This document shows, one piece after another, positions 1 to 6,115 of a stretch of 53,964 nt of DNA. The stretch is from contig NZ_BRVS01000021.1 of assembly GCF_026011795.1 (NCBI RefSeq), positions 1 to 53,964 of the forward strand, read 5' to 3'. The position numbers and the translations under genes were made by a program. This DNA is from Arthrobacter mangrovi (GTDB lineage Bacteria; Actinomycetota; Actinomycetes; Actinomycetales; Micrococcaceae). Each line of letters starts with the position of its first letter. Within the stretch, counting starts at the first letter, position 1. The notes under the pieces were generated by a model. That model was given only the letters and a program-made list of their open reading frames with translations. It was not told where the DNA came from and ran no database searches.

Positions 1-35
1 CAAGAATCTGCCGTTTACCTGTGTACTGACGGGTG

Positions 36-467
36 TCAGAAGATTCCGGGTATTGCGTCTTCGTCCGTGTCGGAGAAGGCCGCTTCCTTCTCCGTGAGGT
101 ATTCGGACCAGGCCTGGGCATCCCAGATCTCGGCCCTGGTGCCGGCGCCGATCACTGCAAGTTCACGGTCCAGCCCTGCGTAAGCGCGGAGCGCGGGCGG
201 AATCGTTACCCGGCCCTGCTTATCAGGTACCTCATCAGAGGCTCCGGACAGGAATACCCGAATGTAGTCGCGGGCTTGCCGCGACGAGATGGGTGCCTTC
301 CGCATTTCGTCATGCACCCGTTCGAATTCCCGCTGGCTGAAGATGTAGATGCAGCGCTCCTGGCCCCTTGTCAGGACCAGGCCTTCTGCCAGTTCCTCAC
401 GGAATTTGGCGGGAAGAATCAGGCGCCCCTTCTCATCGAGCCTGGGGGTGTGCGTTCCGAGGAACAT
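36..467 (-). CDS. mraZ: MraZ transcriptional regulator
   Basis: MraZ is the DNA-binding repressor that opens the division and cell-wall (dcw) cluster. The 143-residue product begins [16 protein letters not shown] and contains two SpoVT/AbrB-like half domains, one around [14 protein letters not shown] and one around [13 protein letters not shown], which is the family's duplicated architecture and usual length. I place the start at the ATG at 467, eight bases after an AAGGG, rather than the GTG at 473, where the Shine-Dalgarno spacing would be only two bases. In actinobacteria the next genes in this direction are rsmH and ftsL, which would lie left of the window. The upstream 10-bp repeat array (531-560) is the expected autoregulatory operator. 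Identification is very secure. Confidence 0.97.
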   Translation of the reverse strand: MFLGTHTPRLDEKGRLILPAKFREELAEGLVLTRGQERCIYIFSQREFERVHDEMRKAPISSRQARDYIRVFLSGASDEVPDKQGRVTIPPALRAYAGLDRELAVIGAGTRAEIWDAQAWSEYLTEKEAAFSDTDEDAIPGIF

Positions 468-530
468 AGCCACCGCCCTTGCCGATAGGAGGAGTCCGTC
501 AGCCCCCTGGTACCACCTCTACCCTCTGAT

Positions 531-565
531 GTCCTCCACTTTACTCCACTTCACTCCCCGGTCAA
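531..565 (-). promoter_or_regulatory. MraZ box array overlapping the mraZ promoter
   Basis: Read on the minus strand, three decamers follow each other exactly: GGGGAGTGAA (560-551), GTGGAGTAAA (550-541) and GTGGAGGACA (540-531). A TTGACC (565-560) could be a -35 element, with TAAAGT 16 bases downstream as a weak -10, so the boxes would lie inside the promoter. TGG-containing repeats at 10-bp spacing before mraZ are the known MraZ binding arrangement. The promoter assignment is inferred. Confidence 0.75.
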
Positions 566-732
566 CCCTGAAACACACTCCCACTGGGAAAAACTTGGAT
601 TTCGCCAGCTGCCCCTCCCCCGCAAGGACGCGGCGGGACGGGATGTGGCGGGAAGTGGAGGGAATCGGCCCATGGCGGGTGAACAAGGGGGCCGGAAGCC
701 GCCGCGTTGCAGCCGGCACGGGTGGTTAAACG

Positions 733-764
733 AGGAAAGACCCGTCGATTGACGGGTCTTTCCT
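733..764 (-). terminator. Hairpin terminator after the DUF3040 gene
   Basis: A perfect 14-bp stem (AGGAAAGACCCGTC paired with its complement) closes a 4-base GATT loop about 50 bases past the DUF3040 stop codon. It is followed on the minus strand by a short CGTTTAA stretch. The stem is symmetrical enough to act in both directions. Confidence 0.8.
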
Positions 765-813
765 GAAGTTGTCCTGCCCGGTGGAGCGGAGTGGAGGGTC
801 TGGAGCGGGTCTG

Positions 814-1188
814 CTAGCGGTCGTCTCCCTGGCGCCGCTCATCCCACTTCTCTTCCAGCGACGACATGAAACCGCCGCCCTTGGACTGCTTGGACGCCTT
901 GCGGCCGCCCGTCCCGGCCTTGCCGCCGGCACGCCGGCTGGTGGCCCAATACACGCCGGCACCCATCACCAGGAAGCCGAGCACACCCAGAGCAATGATC
1001 TGGCTGGAAATGCCGATGAGCAGAATGAGGATTCCGGCCACGGCAACAAGCGACCCAACCACAATCTGGCGGGTCGACAGCGACCGCCCGGATGCCGATT
1101 CCATGTGGCTGGCAAACTTAGGATCATCGGCATGCAACTGCTGCTCCAGCTGATCCAGCAGCCGCTGCTCATGCTCTGAGAGTGGCAT
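814..1188 (-). CDS. DUF3040 small membrane protein
   Basis: This 124-residue protein starts MPLSEHEQRLLDQLEQQL, the typical DUF3040 opening, and has two adjacent hydrophobic segments at about residues 41-61 and 66-84. A basic Gly/Lys/Arg tail rich in GGKAG and SKQSK follows. The start is the ATG at 1188, which has AAGGAG six bases upstream; the frame stays open further but without a better ribosome site. DUF3040 proteins are actinobacterial inner-membrane proteins of unknown role, often near dcw genes (Rv2169c is the remembered counterpart). No catalytic residues are visible, and the function is unknown. A terminator follows at 733-764. Confidence 0.85.
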   Translation of the reverse strand: MPLSEHEQRLLDQLEQQLHADDPKFASHMESASGRSLSTRQIVVGSLVAVAGILILLIGISSQIIALGVLGFLVMGAGVYWATSRRAGGKAGTGGRKASKQSKGGGFMSSLEEKWDERRQGDDR

Positions 1189-1282
1189 CTGAGTCTCCTT
1201 CTTTCCGTCCCCCACGTCCGCTTATCGTCAAACGCGCAGCCTCGGCAAAGAGTTCCGGAGGCGTGTTGTTCCGTCGATTTTG

Positions 1283-1296
1283 CCTTATTACTAAGG
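1283..1296 (-). promoter_or_regulatory. CCTTA-N4-TAAGG palindrome before the DUF3040 gene
   Basis: CCTTA TTAC TAAGG is a perfect interrupted palindrome in an AT-rich patch about 95 bases upstream of the DUF3040 start. It could be an operator or overlap a -10 region. No regulator can be assigned. Confidence 0.3.
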
Positions 1297-1375
1297 ATAG
1301 ATTGCCGGGGCTCCATTCGAAAGCCGGAGGGCCTGATTGCAGGGGCCCGCAGAACCGATTGGGCCCGCGGACGGT

Positions 1376-2641
1376 TCAGGACCCCTTCGGCTCTCCCCAA
1401 CGGGTCTCTGCCGCCGGCCGGGACGCCGGCTCCGCGGCCCCGTTCCTGTCCGGTCCAGGACGGTGCGGCTGCGGCAAGAGCGATGCCGGAAGTACCCCGC
1501 CGCTGCCGAACCTGCTATTGACCTTGTCAAGGGCCGCCTCGGCGTTGCGCCAGCTGTCCTCGCTCCCGTCGATGCTGAGCTGGTATCCGCCGGCCGCGGG
1601 TTCGAGTTGCTCCGCGCGCAGCCCGACGAGCCGGACCGCCATGGGCCGCGTACCCAGCGCCGCGAGCTGGGCCGCAGCCGCGGCATAAAGCTCGTGCGCG
1701 CTGTCCGCCGGTTCACTCAGGCGGCGCGACCGGCTCAACGTCGTAAAGTCCGCGTAGCGAAGCTTCAGTGCCACTCCCCTGCACTGGAGGCCGGCCGACC
1801 TCAGCCGAACCGCCGTTCGATGCGCCAGGCGCAGCAGTTCGCGCTCCAGCACGGTCGTATCGTCCACATCGTCCGCGAAGGTCTCTTCCGCTCCAATGCT
1901 CTTTTCCACCCGTTCCGGCGTGACCTTCCGGTCATCGATGCCCCACGCCAGGCGGAACACGTGCTCGCCGGTCGCCCCCAACAGCCGCCGAAGGGTCTGC
2001 TCGGGCGTGTGGGCCAGATCCGCAACGGTCCTGATTCCCTGGCGGGCCAGGACTGCGCTCGTCTTCGCGCCCACGCCCCAGAGTGCTTCCACCGGCAAGG
2101 TATGCAGGAACTGTTCGGTGCGCTCCGGCGGCACGAGCAGCAAGCCGTCCGGTTTTGCATGCGTCGAGGCGATTTTGGCCACGAATTTGCTGGAGGCAAT
2201 GCCGACGGTTGCGGGAATGCCGAGCTCCCCGCGGATCGTCTCCCTGATCAGACGGCCGATCTCCAGCGGCTGGCCAAGCCTGCGGATGGACCCGGTTACG
2301 TCGAGGAAGGCCTCGTCAACGCTCAGCTGCTCGACGTCGGGGGTTATCGTCCGGAAGATATCCATGATCCGGGCCGATGCCTCCCGGTACTTCCAGTGAT
2401 GCGGGGCGATGATCTCGGCCTGCGGGCACATCTGCCGGGCCCTCGCCATGGGCATGGCCGAGCGCACTCCATACCGCCGCGCTTCATAGGACGCCGACAG
2501 CACCACCGAGCGGCCGGTCGGCGAACCCACTATGACCGGCGCGCCGACCAGGTCCGGCCGGTCCAGCAATTCGACGGAGACGAAGAACGCGTCCATATCG
2601 ACATGCATGATGACGCGCTCATGGCGTTGGCTTGCACCCAC
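1376..2641 (-). CDS. dinB: DNA polymerase IV (Y-family)
   Basis: DinB is an error-prone translesion DNA polymerase that bypasses damaged template bases. The 421-residue product has the first metal-binding motif HVDMDAFF (D15, D17), the nucleotide-site motif YEARRYGVRSAMP (about 52-64), and the catalytic SVDEAF (D109, E110), followed by the helix-hairpin-helix thumb and little-finger domain. All key acidic residues are present, so it should be active. The C-terminal tail after about residue 370 is Pro/Gly-rich and I see no clear beta-clamp motif. The GTG at 2641 is the annotated start, but its AAGG lies almost on top of it; the first internal ATG (IMHVDMD) is possible. I see no actinobacterial SOS box upstream. 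The gene is not obviously cotranscribed with a neighbour. Confidence 0.93.
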   Translation of the reverse strand: MGASQRHERVIMHVDMDAFFVSVELLDRPDLVGAPVIVGSPTGRSVVLSASYEARRYGVRSAMPMARARQMCPQAEIIAPHHWKYREASARIMDIFRTITPDVEQLSVDEAFLDVTGSIRRLGQPLEIGRLIRETIRGELGIPATVGIASSKFVAKIASTHAKPDGLLLVPPERTEQFLHTLPVEALWGVGAKTSAVLARQGIRTVADLAHTPEQTLRRLLGATGEHVFRLAWGIDDRKVTPERVEKSIGAEETFADDVDDTTVLERELLRLAHRTAVRLRSAGLQCRGVALKLRYADFTTLSRSRRLSEPADSAHELYAAAAAQLAALGTRPMAVRLVGLRAEQLEPAAGGYQLSIDGSEDSWRNAEAALDKVNSRFGSGGVLPASLLPQPHRPGPDRNGAAEPASRPAAETRWGEPKGS

Positions 2642-2738
2642 CCCTTAATCCTATGGCCGGCCGCGCCCGGGGCTGGCCCGTGCCGGGCGGCCCGTGGCTA
2701 GACTTGGTGGGTACCGCACCGTCCCTAAGGAGTATGTC

Positions 2739-3884
2739 TTGCAGCTGCCCGATCCGCAGTCCCTTCCCGCCGCCCCAGCAGCCGGCGCGGACGAAGCCGT
2801 TGCGGGTGTTGGCGGAGCCGCCGCGGAGCAGGACGGCTACCGGGAGCTGCTCGCGGAGCGCATGGCCGGGTTCCTAGACCTGCAGCGCGGCCAGCTGCAG
2901 GAAGTTTCCGGCGATGCCTCCGAACTCGTGGATGCCATCGCCCAACTGGCCGACGGCGGTAAACGCCTACGGGCGCTGCTTGCCTATTGGGGCTGGCGCG
3001 GGGCGGGCGGTGCCCGGCTGGCAGATGAGGCCGTGCAGGCCGGCGTCGCCATCGAGCTCTTCCAAGCTGCCGCCCTGATCCACGACGACATCATCGACCG
3101 CTCGGCCACGAGGCGCGGGAAGCCGAGCGTGCACCGCAGGTTCGAGCTGAGCCATGCCGAGCGGGGCTGGGCACTCGACCCGGCCCATTTCGGGCAGGCC
3201 GCCGCCATTCTGGCCGGCGATCTCTGCCTTTCGTTCAGCGAGGAGGTGTTCGCCGGGATCCCGGCCGCATCGGGGTCCGCGCGGGTGATTTTCAACCGGA
3301 TGCGCACGGAGGTCATGGCGGGGCAGTACCTCGACGTCCTGGAAGAGGTTGCCGGACCGGGGCGCCCCGCCGGGGAAGCGGTAGGCCGGGCCTTGCAGAT
3401 CCTGCGGTACAAGTCGGCGAAGTACTCCAGCGAGCATCCGCTGTGCCTCGGCGGCGCCCTTGCCGGCGCCGGTCCTGAGCTGATCGCCGCCTACTCTGCC
3501 TTCAGCCTTCCGCTCGGCGAAGCTTTCCAGATCCGCGACGATGTCCTCGGCGTCTTCGGTGACCCCGCCACGACCGGCAAGCCCGCCGGCGACGATCTGC
3601 GCGAAGGCAAGCGCACGGTCCTGATCGGACTGGCCGTCGACCGCTGCTCCCCCGCAGAGGCGGAGTTCATCCAGGCCAAGCTTGGCTCGCCCGATCTTGG
3701 CGACAGCGAAGTCGACAGCCTGCGCGCTATTATCGACGGCTGCGGGGCGCTGGCCGAAGCGGAGTCGATGATTTCCGCCTTCAGTTCAGACGCTTATTCG
3801 GCGCTGGAAGCGCTGCCGGTGGAGGAAACGGTGGCCGGGGCACTGCGCGCCCTGGCCGACCGCGCCGTCCAGCGCACGTCCTGA
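2739..3884 (+). CDS. Polyprenyl (geranylgeranyl-type) diphosphate synthase
   Basis: This trans-prenyltransferase condenses isopentenyl diphosphate onto an allylic diphosphate to make linear prenyl diphosphates for quinone, carotenoid or lipid-carrier synthesis. The 381-residue product has the first aspartate-rich motif DDIID (116-120) followed by RSATRRGKP, and the second motif DDVLGVFGD (267-275) followed by KPAGDDLREGKRT. I choose the TTG at 2739 because AAGGAG sits six bases upstream; the longer open frame from 2694 lacks a ribosome site. The neighbourhood (Rv2175c-like gene, kinase, aroG) matches the mycobacterial idsA2 region, so it is probably the orthologue. Chain length cannot be read with confidence. 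It ends in a hairpin shared with the convergent gene. Confidence 0.9.
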   Translation: MQLPDPQSLPAAPAAGADEAVAGVGGAAAEQDGYRELLAERMAGFLDLQRGQLQEVSGDASELVDAIAQLADGGKRLRALLAYWGWRGAGGARLADEAVQAGVAIELFQAAALIHDDIIDRSATRRGKPSVHRRFELSHAERGWALDPAHFGQAAAILAGDLCLSFSEEVFAGIPAASGSARVIFNRMRTEVMAGQYLDVLEEVAGPGRPAGEAVGRALQILRYKSAKYSSEHPLCLGGALAGAGPELIAAYSAFSLPLGEAFQIRDDVLGVFGDPATTGKPAGDDLREGKRTVLIGLAVDRCSPAEAEFIQAKLGSPDLGDSEVDSLRAIIDGCGALAEAESMISAFSSDAYSALEALPVEETVAGALRALADRAVQRTS

Positions 3885-3897
3885 CAGGACGTGCGCT
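3871..3897. terminator. Bidirectional terminator between convergent genes
   Basis: A perfect 12-bp stem (AGCGCACGTCCT and its complement) with a 3-base GAC loop spans the stop codon of the prenyl synthase and touches the end of the opposing gene at 3896. There is no long T-tract on either side, as is usual in high-GC actinobacteria. Confidence 0.75.
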
Positions 3898-4249
3898 ACC
3901 AGGCCAAAGCCTGGGCCCGCCGGCGGATCTCCGTCTTGCGTCCCTGCCGCAGGGCGTCCACCGGCCGCCCCGGCAAGGAGTCATCCTCCGTAAAGAGCCA
4001 GCGCAGGATTTCCTCGTCTTTGAAGCCGGCGTCCGACAAGACGGAGATGGTCCCCTTCAGGCTGTCCATGAGCCGATCCTCCAGCAGGAATTCGGCCGGA
4101 ACCGACCTGATGCTCCGCTCCCCGACACGGGCGGCGACCAGCGCGCGTTCCTCCAAAAGGCTGTGGACCTTCTTAATGGGCAGCCCCAAGCGTTCCGCCA
4201 CGTCGGGTAGCGGGAGCCAATCGGTTATCAACGTTTCAAGTTCACTCAC
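3896..4249 (-). CDS. Rv2175c-like winged-helix DNA-binding protein
   Basis: This 117-residue protein resembles mycobacterial Rv2175c, a small DNA-binding protein known as a substrate of the kinase PknL. The N-terminal half (about 10-60) carries a helix-turn-helix, LPLPDVAERLGLPIKKVHSLLEERALVAARVGERS, with the C-terminal family domain after it (GTISVLSDAGFKDEEILRWLF). The start is a GTG at 4249 with no obvious Shine-Dalgarno sequence. It is divergent from the LysM transglycosylase gene and two genes from a PASTA kinase, so a kinase-substrate pairing is plausible by neighbourhood. DNA target and exact role are unknown. Family assignment is fairly secure; the function is inferred. Confidence 0.85.
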   Translation of the reverse strand: MSELETLITDWLPLPDVAERLGLPIKKVHSLLEERALVAARVGERSIRSVPAEFLLEDRLMDSLKGTISVLSDAGFKDEEILRWLFTEDDSLPGRPVDALRQGRKTEIRRRAQALAW

Positions 4250-4360
4250 GTAACAAGCGTGCCATGTCGGGGCGCCCTGCTGCCAGATCGGGCTTCGACA
4301 CGCCCCGACGTCATTGGACGTGCGAAATCCGCTGTTGTGTTATGCGGATTTAGTGTAGAT

Positions 4361-4418
4361 TCACAAAAGTCACAGTTTTCACACAGATAACAGTCGACTC
4401 ATTCGCACCACGTACAAC
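4361..4418 (+). promoter_or_regulatory. Four-nonamer MtrA-like direct repeat and candidate promoter
   Basis: Four successive nonamers begin at 4361, 4370, 4379 and 4388: TCACAAAAG, TCACAGTTT, TCACACAGA and TAACAGTCG. A TACAAC at 4413-4418 could be the -10 element. MtrA of actinobacteria is known to bind 9-bp-period GTCACA-type direct repeats and to control cell-wall hydrolase genes, which fits the LysM transglycosylase gene starting at 4470. The repeats are seen; MtrA as the binder is inference. Confidence 0.55.
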
Positions 4419-4469
4419 ACGCCTACGGGCCCTCGGCAGATGCCGCTGACCACTGATGAGGAAATGTCC

Positions 4470-6026
4470 ATGACTGACCAGCGCCCGTTCACTCGCAACC
4501 GCGCCGAAAGCCGGACTCCCGCCCAGTCCTCCCGCGCGCTCCTATCGGCTGCCGCAACCGCCGCGATTCCCGCCGTCGTCCTGTCCTCGGCCGCCCTGGC
4601 CGCCCCTGCCCAGGCCGCCGAGCTGCCGCCCCGCGCCATCCTGCAGCCGAAACTGGCCGGCCCGGACCTTCCCGTTAACCGCGGGACCATGATTCCGGCC
4701 TCGGATGTTGCCGCACAGCTTCCGTCGGCGCTCCGGCCTGCCCTGCGGGCGACGCCGGCGGCGCACACCGTCAAGGCGGGCGACACCGTCAGCGGCATCG
4801 CGGCCAGGTACGGGCTGAGCGTATCGAAAGTCCTCAGCGCCAACGGCCTGAAGGCGAACACGGTTATCTACCCCGGCCAGAAGATCAAGCTGCGCGGCGG
4901 TTCCTCGTCCGCCGGCGGTTCCGCCTCCGTGTCCGCGGCTTCCTCGGCGTCGAGAACCTACACGGTCAAGGCCGGAGACACCCTGTCCGGTATCGCCTCC
5001 CGCCACAACATGGGCCTGAGCAAGATCCTCTCGCTCAACGGCCTGAAGACCACCTCCGTCATCTACCCCGGCCAGAAAATCAAGGTCAGCGGCAGCGCAT
5101 CGGGCGGCGGCACACAGCCTGCGGCGTCCACTGCGTCGTCGGTCCGGTCCTCCACCTACACGGTCAGGGCCGGCGACACCCTGTCCGGTATCGCCTCCCG
5201 CCACAACATGGGCCTGAGCAAGATCCTCTCGCTCAACGGCCTGAAGACCACCTCCGTCATCTACCCCGGCCAGAAGATCAAGGTCAGCGGGACTGCGGCG
5301 GCTGCCTCTACGGCGTCCGGCCCCGCGGCCTCCGTCTCGGCCGTGGCCCCAATCGCCAAGACCTACACGGTCAAGGCAGGGGACACCCTGTACGGCATCG
5401 CGCTGAAGCACAAGACGACCCTGAGCAAGCTGCTTCAGTCCAGCGGCCTGAAGTCGAGCTCCGTCATCCACCCGGGACAGAAGATCAAGCTGCCCGGGTC
5501 CGGTGGAACCGGCTCCGTGTCGACCGCTTCGGCAGGGCAGCTCGTGCCGGACAGCTTCCTTCATTACACGTACCCGGATGCCGTGGTGGCCAAGGCCAAC
5601 GAGAACAAGCGCCTGCTGCTCTCGACCCCGCAGCCGAGCCAGGCCCAGATGAAGTCGATCATCGCGCAGACCGCGCGCAGCATGGGCGTCGATCCGGCGC
5701 TGGCACTGGCACACGCCTACCAGGAATCCGGCTTCCAGCAGACGGCCGTCTCCCCGGCCAACGCCATCGGGGCCATGCAGGTCATCCCGTCCTCCGGCGA
5801 CTGGGCCTCGGACCTGGTGGGCCGCAAGCTGAACCTGCTTGATCCGTACGACAACGCCACGGCCGGCGTCGCCATCATCCGCTCGCTGGTCCGCACCAGC
5901 GACTCGCTGGACAAGGCGATCGCGTCCTACTACCAGGGCCAGTACTCGGTGCAGAAAAACGGCATGTACTCGGACACCAAGGCCTATGTAAAGGCGATCA
6001 AGGCCCATATGAAGAACTTCCGGTAA
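4470..6026 (+). CDS. Secreted four-LysM lytic transglycosylase
   Basis: This is an exported peptidoglycan-binding and cleaving enzyme. The 518-residue product has a long basic N-terminus and hydrophobic signal region ending near APAQAAEL (about residue 50). Four LysM domains follow (about 97-141, 162-206, 228-273 and 297-341), each with the TVKAGDTxxGIA...YPGQKIK pattern and joined by Ser/Ala/Gly linkers. A C-terminal soluble-lytic-transglycosylase domain (about 405-518) has AYQESGFQ with the likely catalytic Glu and the AIGAMQVIP motif. The ATG at 4470 is chosen for GAGGAA six bases upstream. LysM repeats 2 and 3 are almost identical in DNA. The gene lies between an Rv2175c-like gene and a PASTA kinase and ends in a strong terminator. 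It may be controlled by the 9-bp repeats at 4361-4396. Confidence 0.92.
   Translation: MTDQRPFTRNRAESRTPAQSSRALLSAAATAAIPAVVLSSAALAAPAQAAELPPRAILQPKLAGPDLPVNRGTMIPASDVAAQLPSALRPALRATPAAHTVKAGDTVSGIAARYGLSVSKVLSANGLKANTVIYPGQKIKLRGGSSSAGGSASVSAASSASRTYTVKAGDTLSGIASRHNMGLSKILSLNGLKTTSVIYPGQKIKVSGSASGGGTQPAASTASSVRSSTYTVRAGDTLSGIASRHNMGLSKILSLNGLKTTSVIYPGQKIKVSGTAAAASTASGPAASVSAVAPIAKTYTVKAGDTLYGIALKHKTTLSKLLQSSGLKSSSVIHPGQKIKLPGSGGTGSVSTASAGQLVPDSFLHYTYPDAVVAKANENKRLLLSTPQPSQAQMKSIIAQTARSMGVDPALALAHAYQESGFQQTAVSPANAIGAMQVIPSSGDWASDLVGRKLNLLDPYDNATAGVAIIRSLVRTSDSLDKAIASYYQGQYSVQKNGMYSDTKAYVKAIKAHMKNFR
4956..5290 (+). repeat. Near-identical LysM-encoding direct repeats
   Basis: Positions 4956-5092 and 5154-5290 are 137-bp direct copies differing at only three bases that I can count. 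They encode LysM domains 2 and 3 of the transglycosylase. The similarity extends through synonymous positions, which points to recent duplication or gene conversion. Confidence 0.9.
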
Positions 6027-6050
6027 GGATCCGGCCGCTACCGGACCACA

Positions 6051-6095
6051 TGCGGCGGGGGTTCCGATCGAATGTCGATCGGAACCCCCGCCGCA
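6051..6095 (+). terminator. Strong terminator after the LysM transglycosylase gene
   Basis: A perfect 20-bp stem, running from TGCGGCGGGGG to GATCG, closes a 5-base AATGT loop. It lies 24 bases after the stop codon and 20 bases before the kinase start, so it should isolate the two genes. Confidence 0.9.
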
Positions 6096-6115
6096 TTAGG
6101 ACATAGGATCGAAGA

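Larger units (their letters stand above)
468..813. other. Intergenic stretch between mraZ and the DUF3040 gene
   Basis: This 346-base region has no convincing gene. It holds the minus-strand MraZ boxes (531-560), two further 10-bp-period GTGGxG runs in the plus orientation (635-664 and 781-796), and a strong hairpin (733-764). The open frames crossing it lack codon structure and family resemblance. Confidence 0.7.

Noticed and set aside
4250-4469. Possible c-di-AMP (ydaO-type) riboswitch before the LysM gene
   Set aside because: Such riboswitches precede actinobacterial wall-hydrolase genes, but I see none of the conserved ydaO core sequence here.
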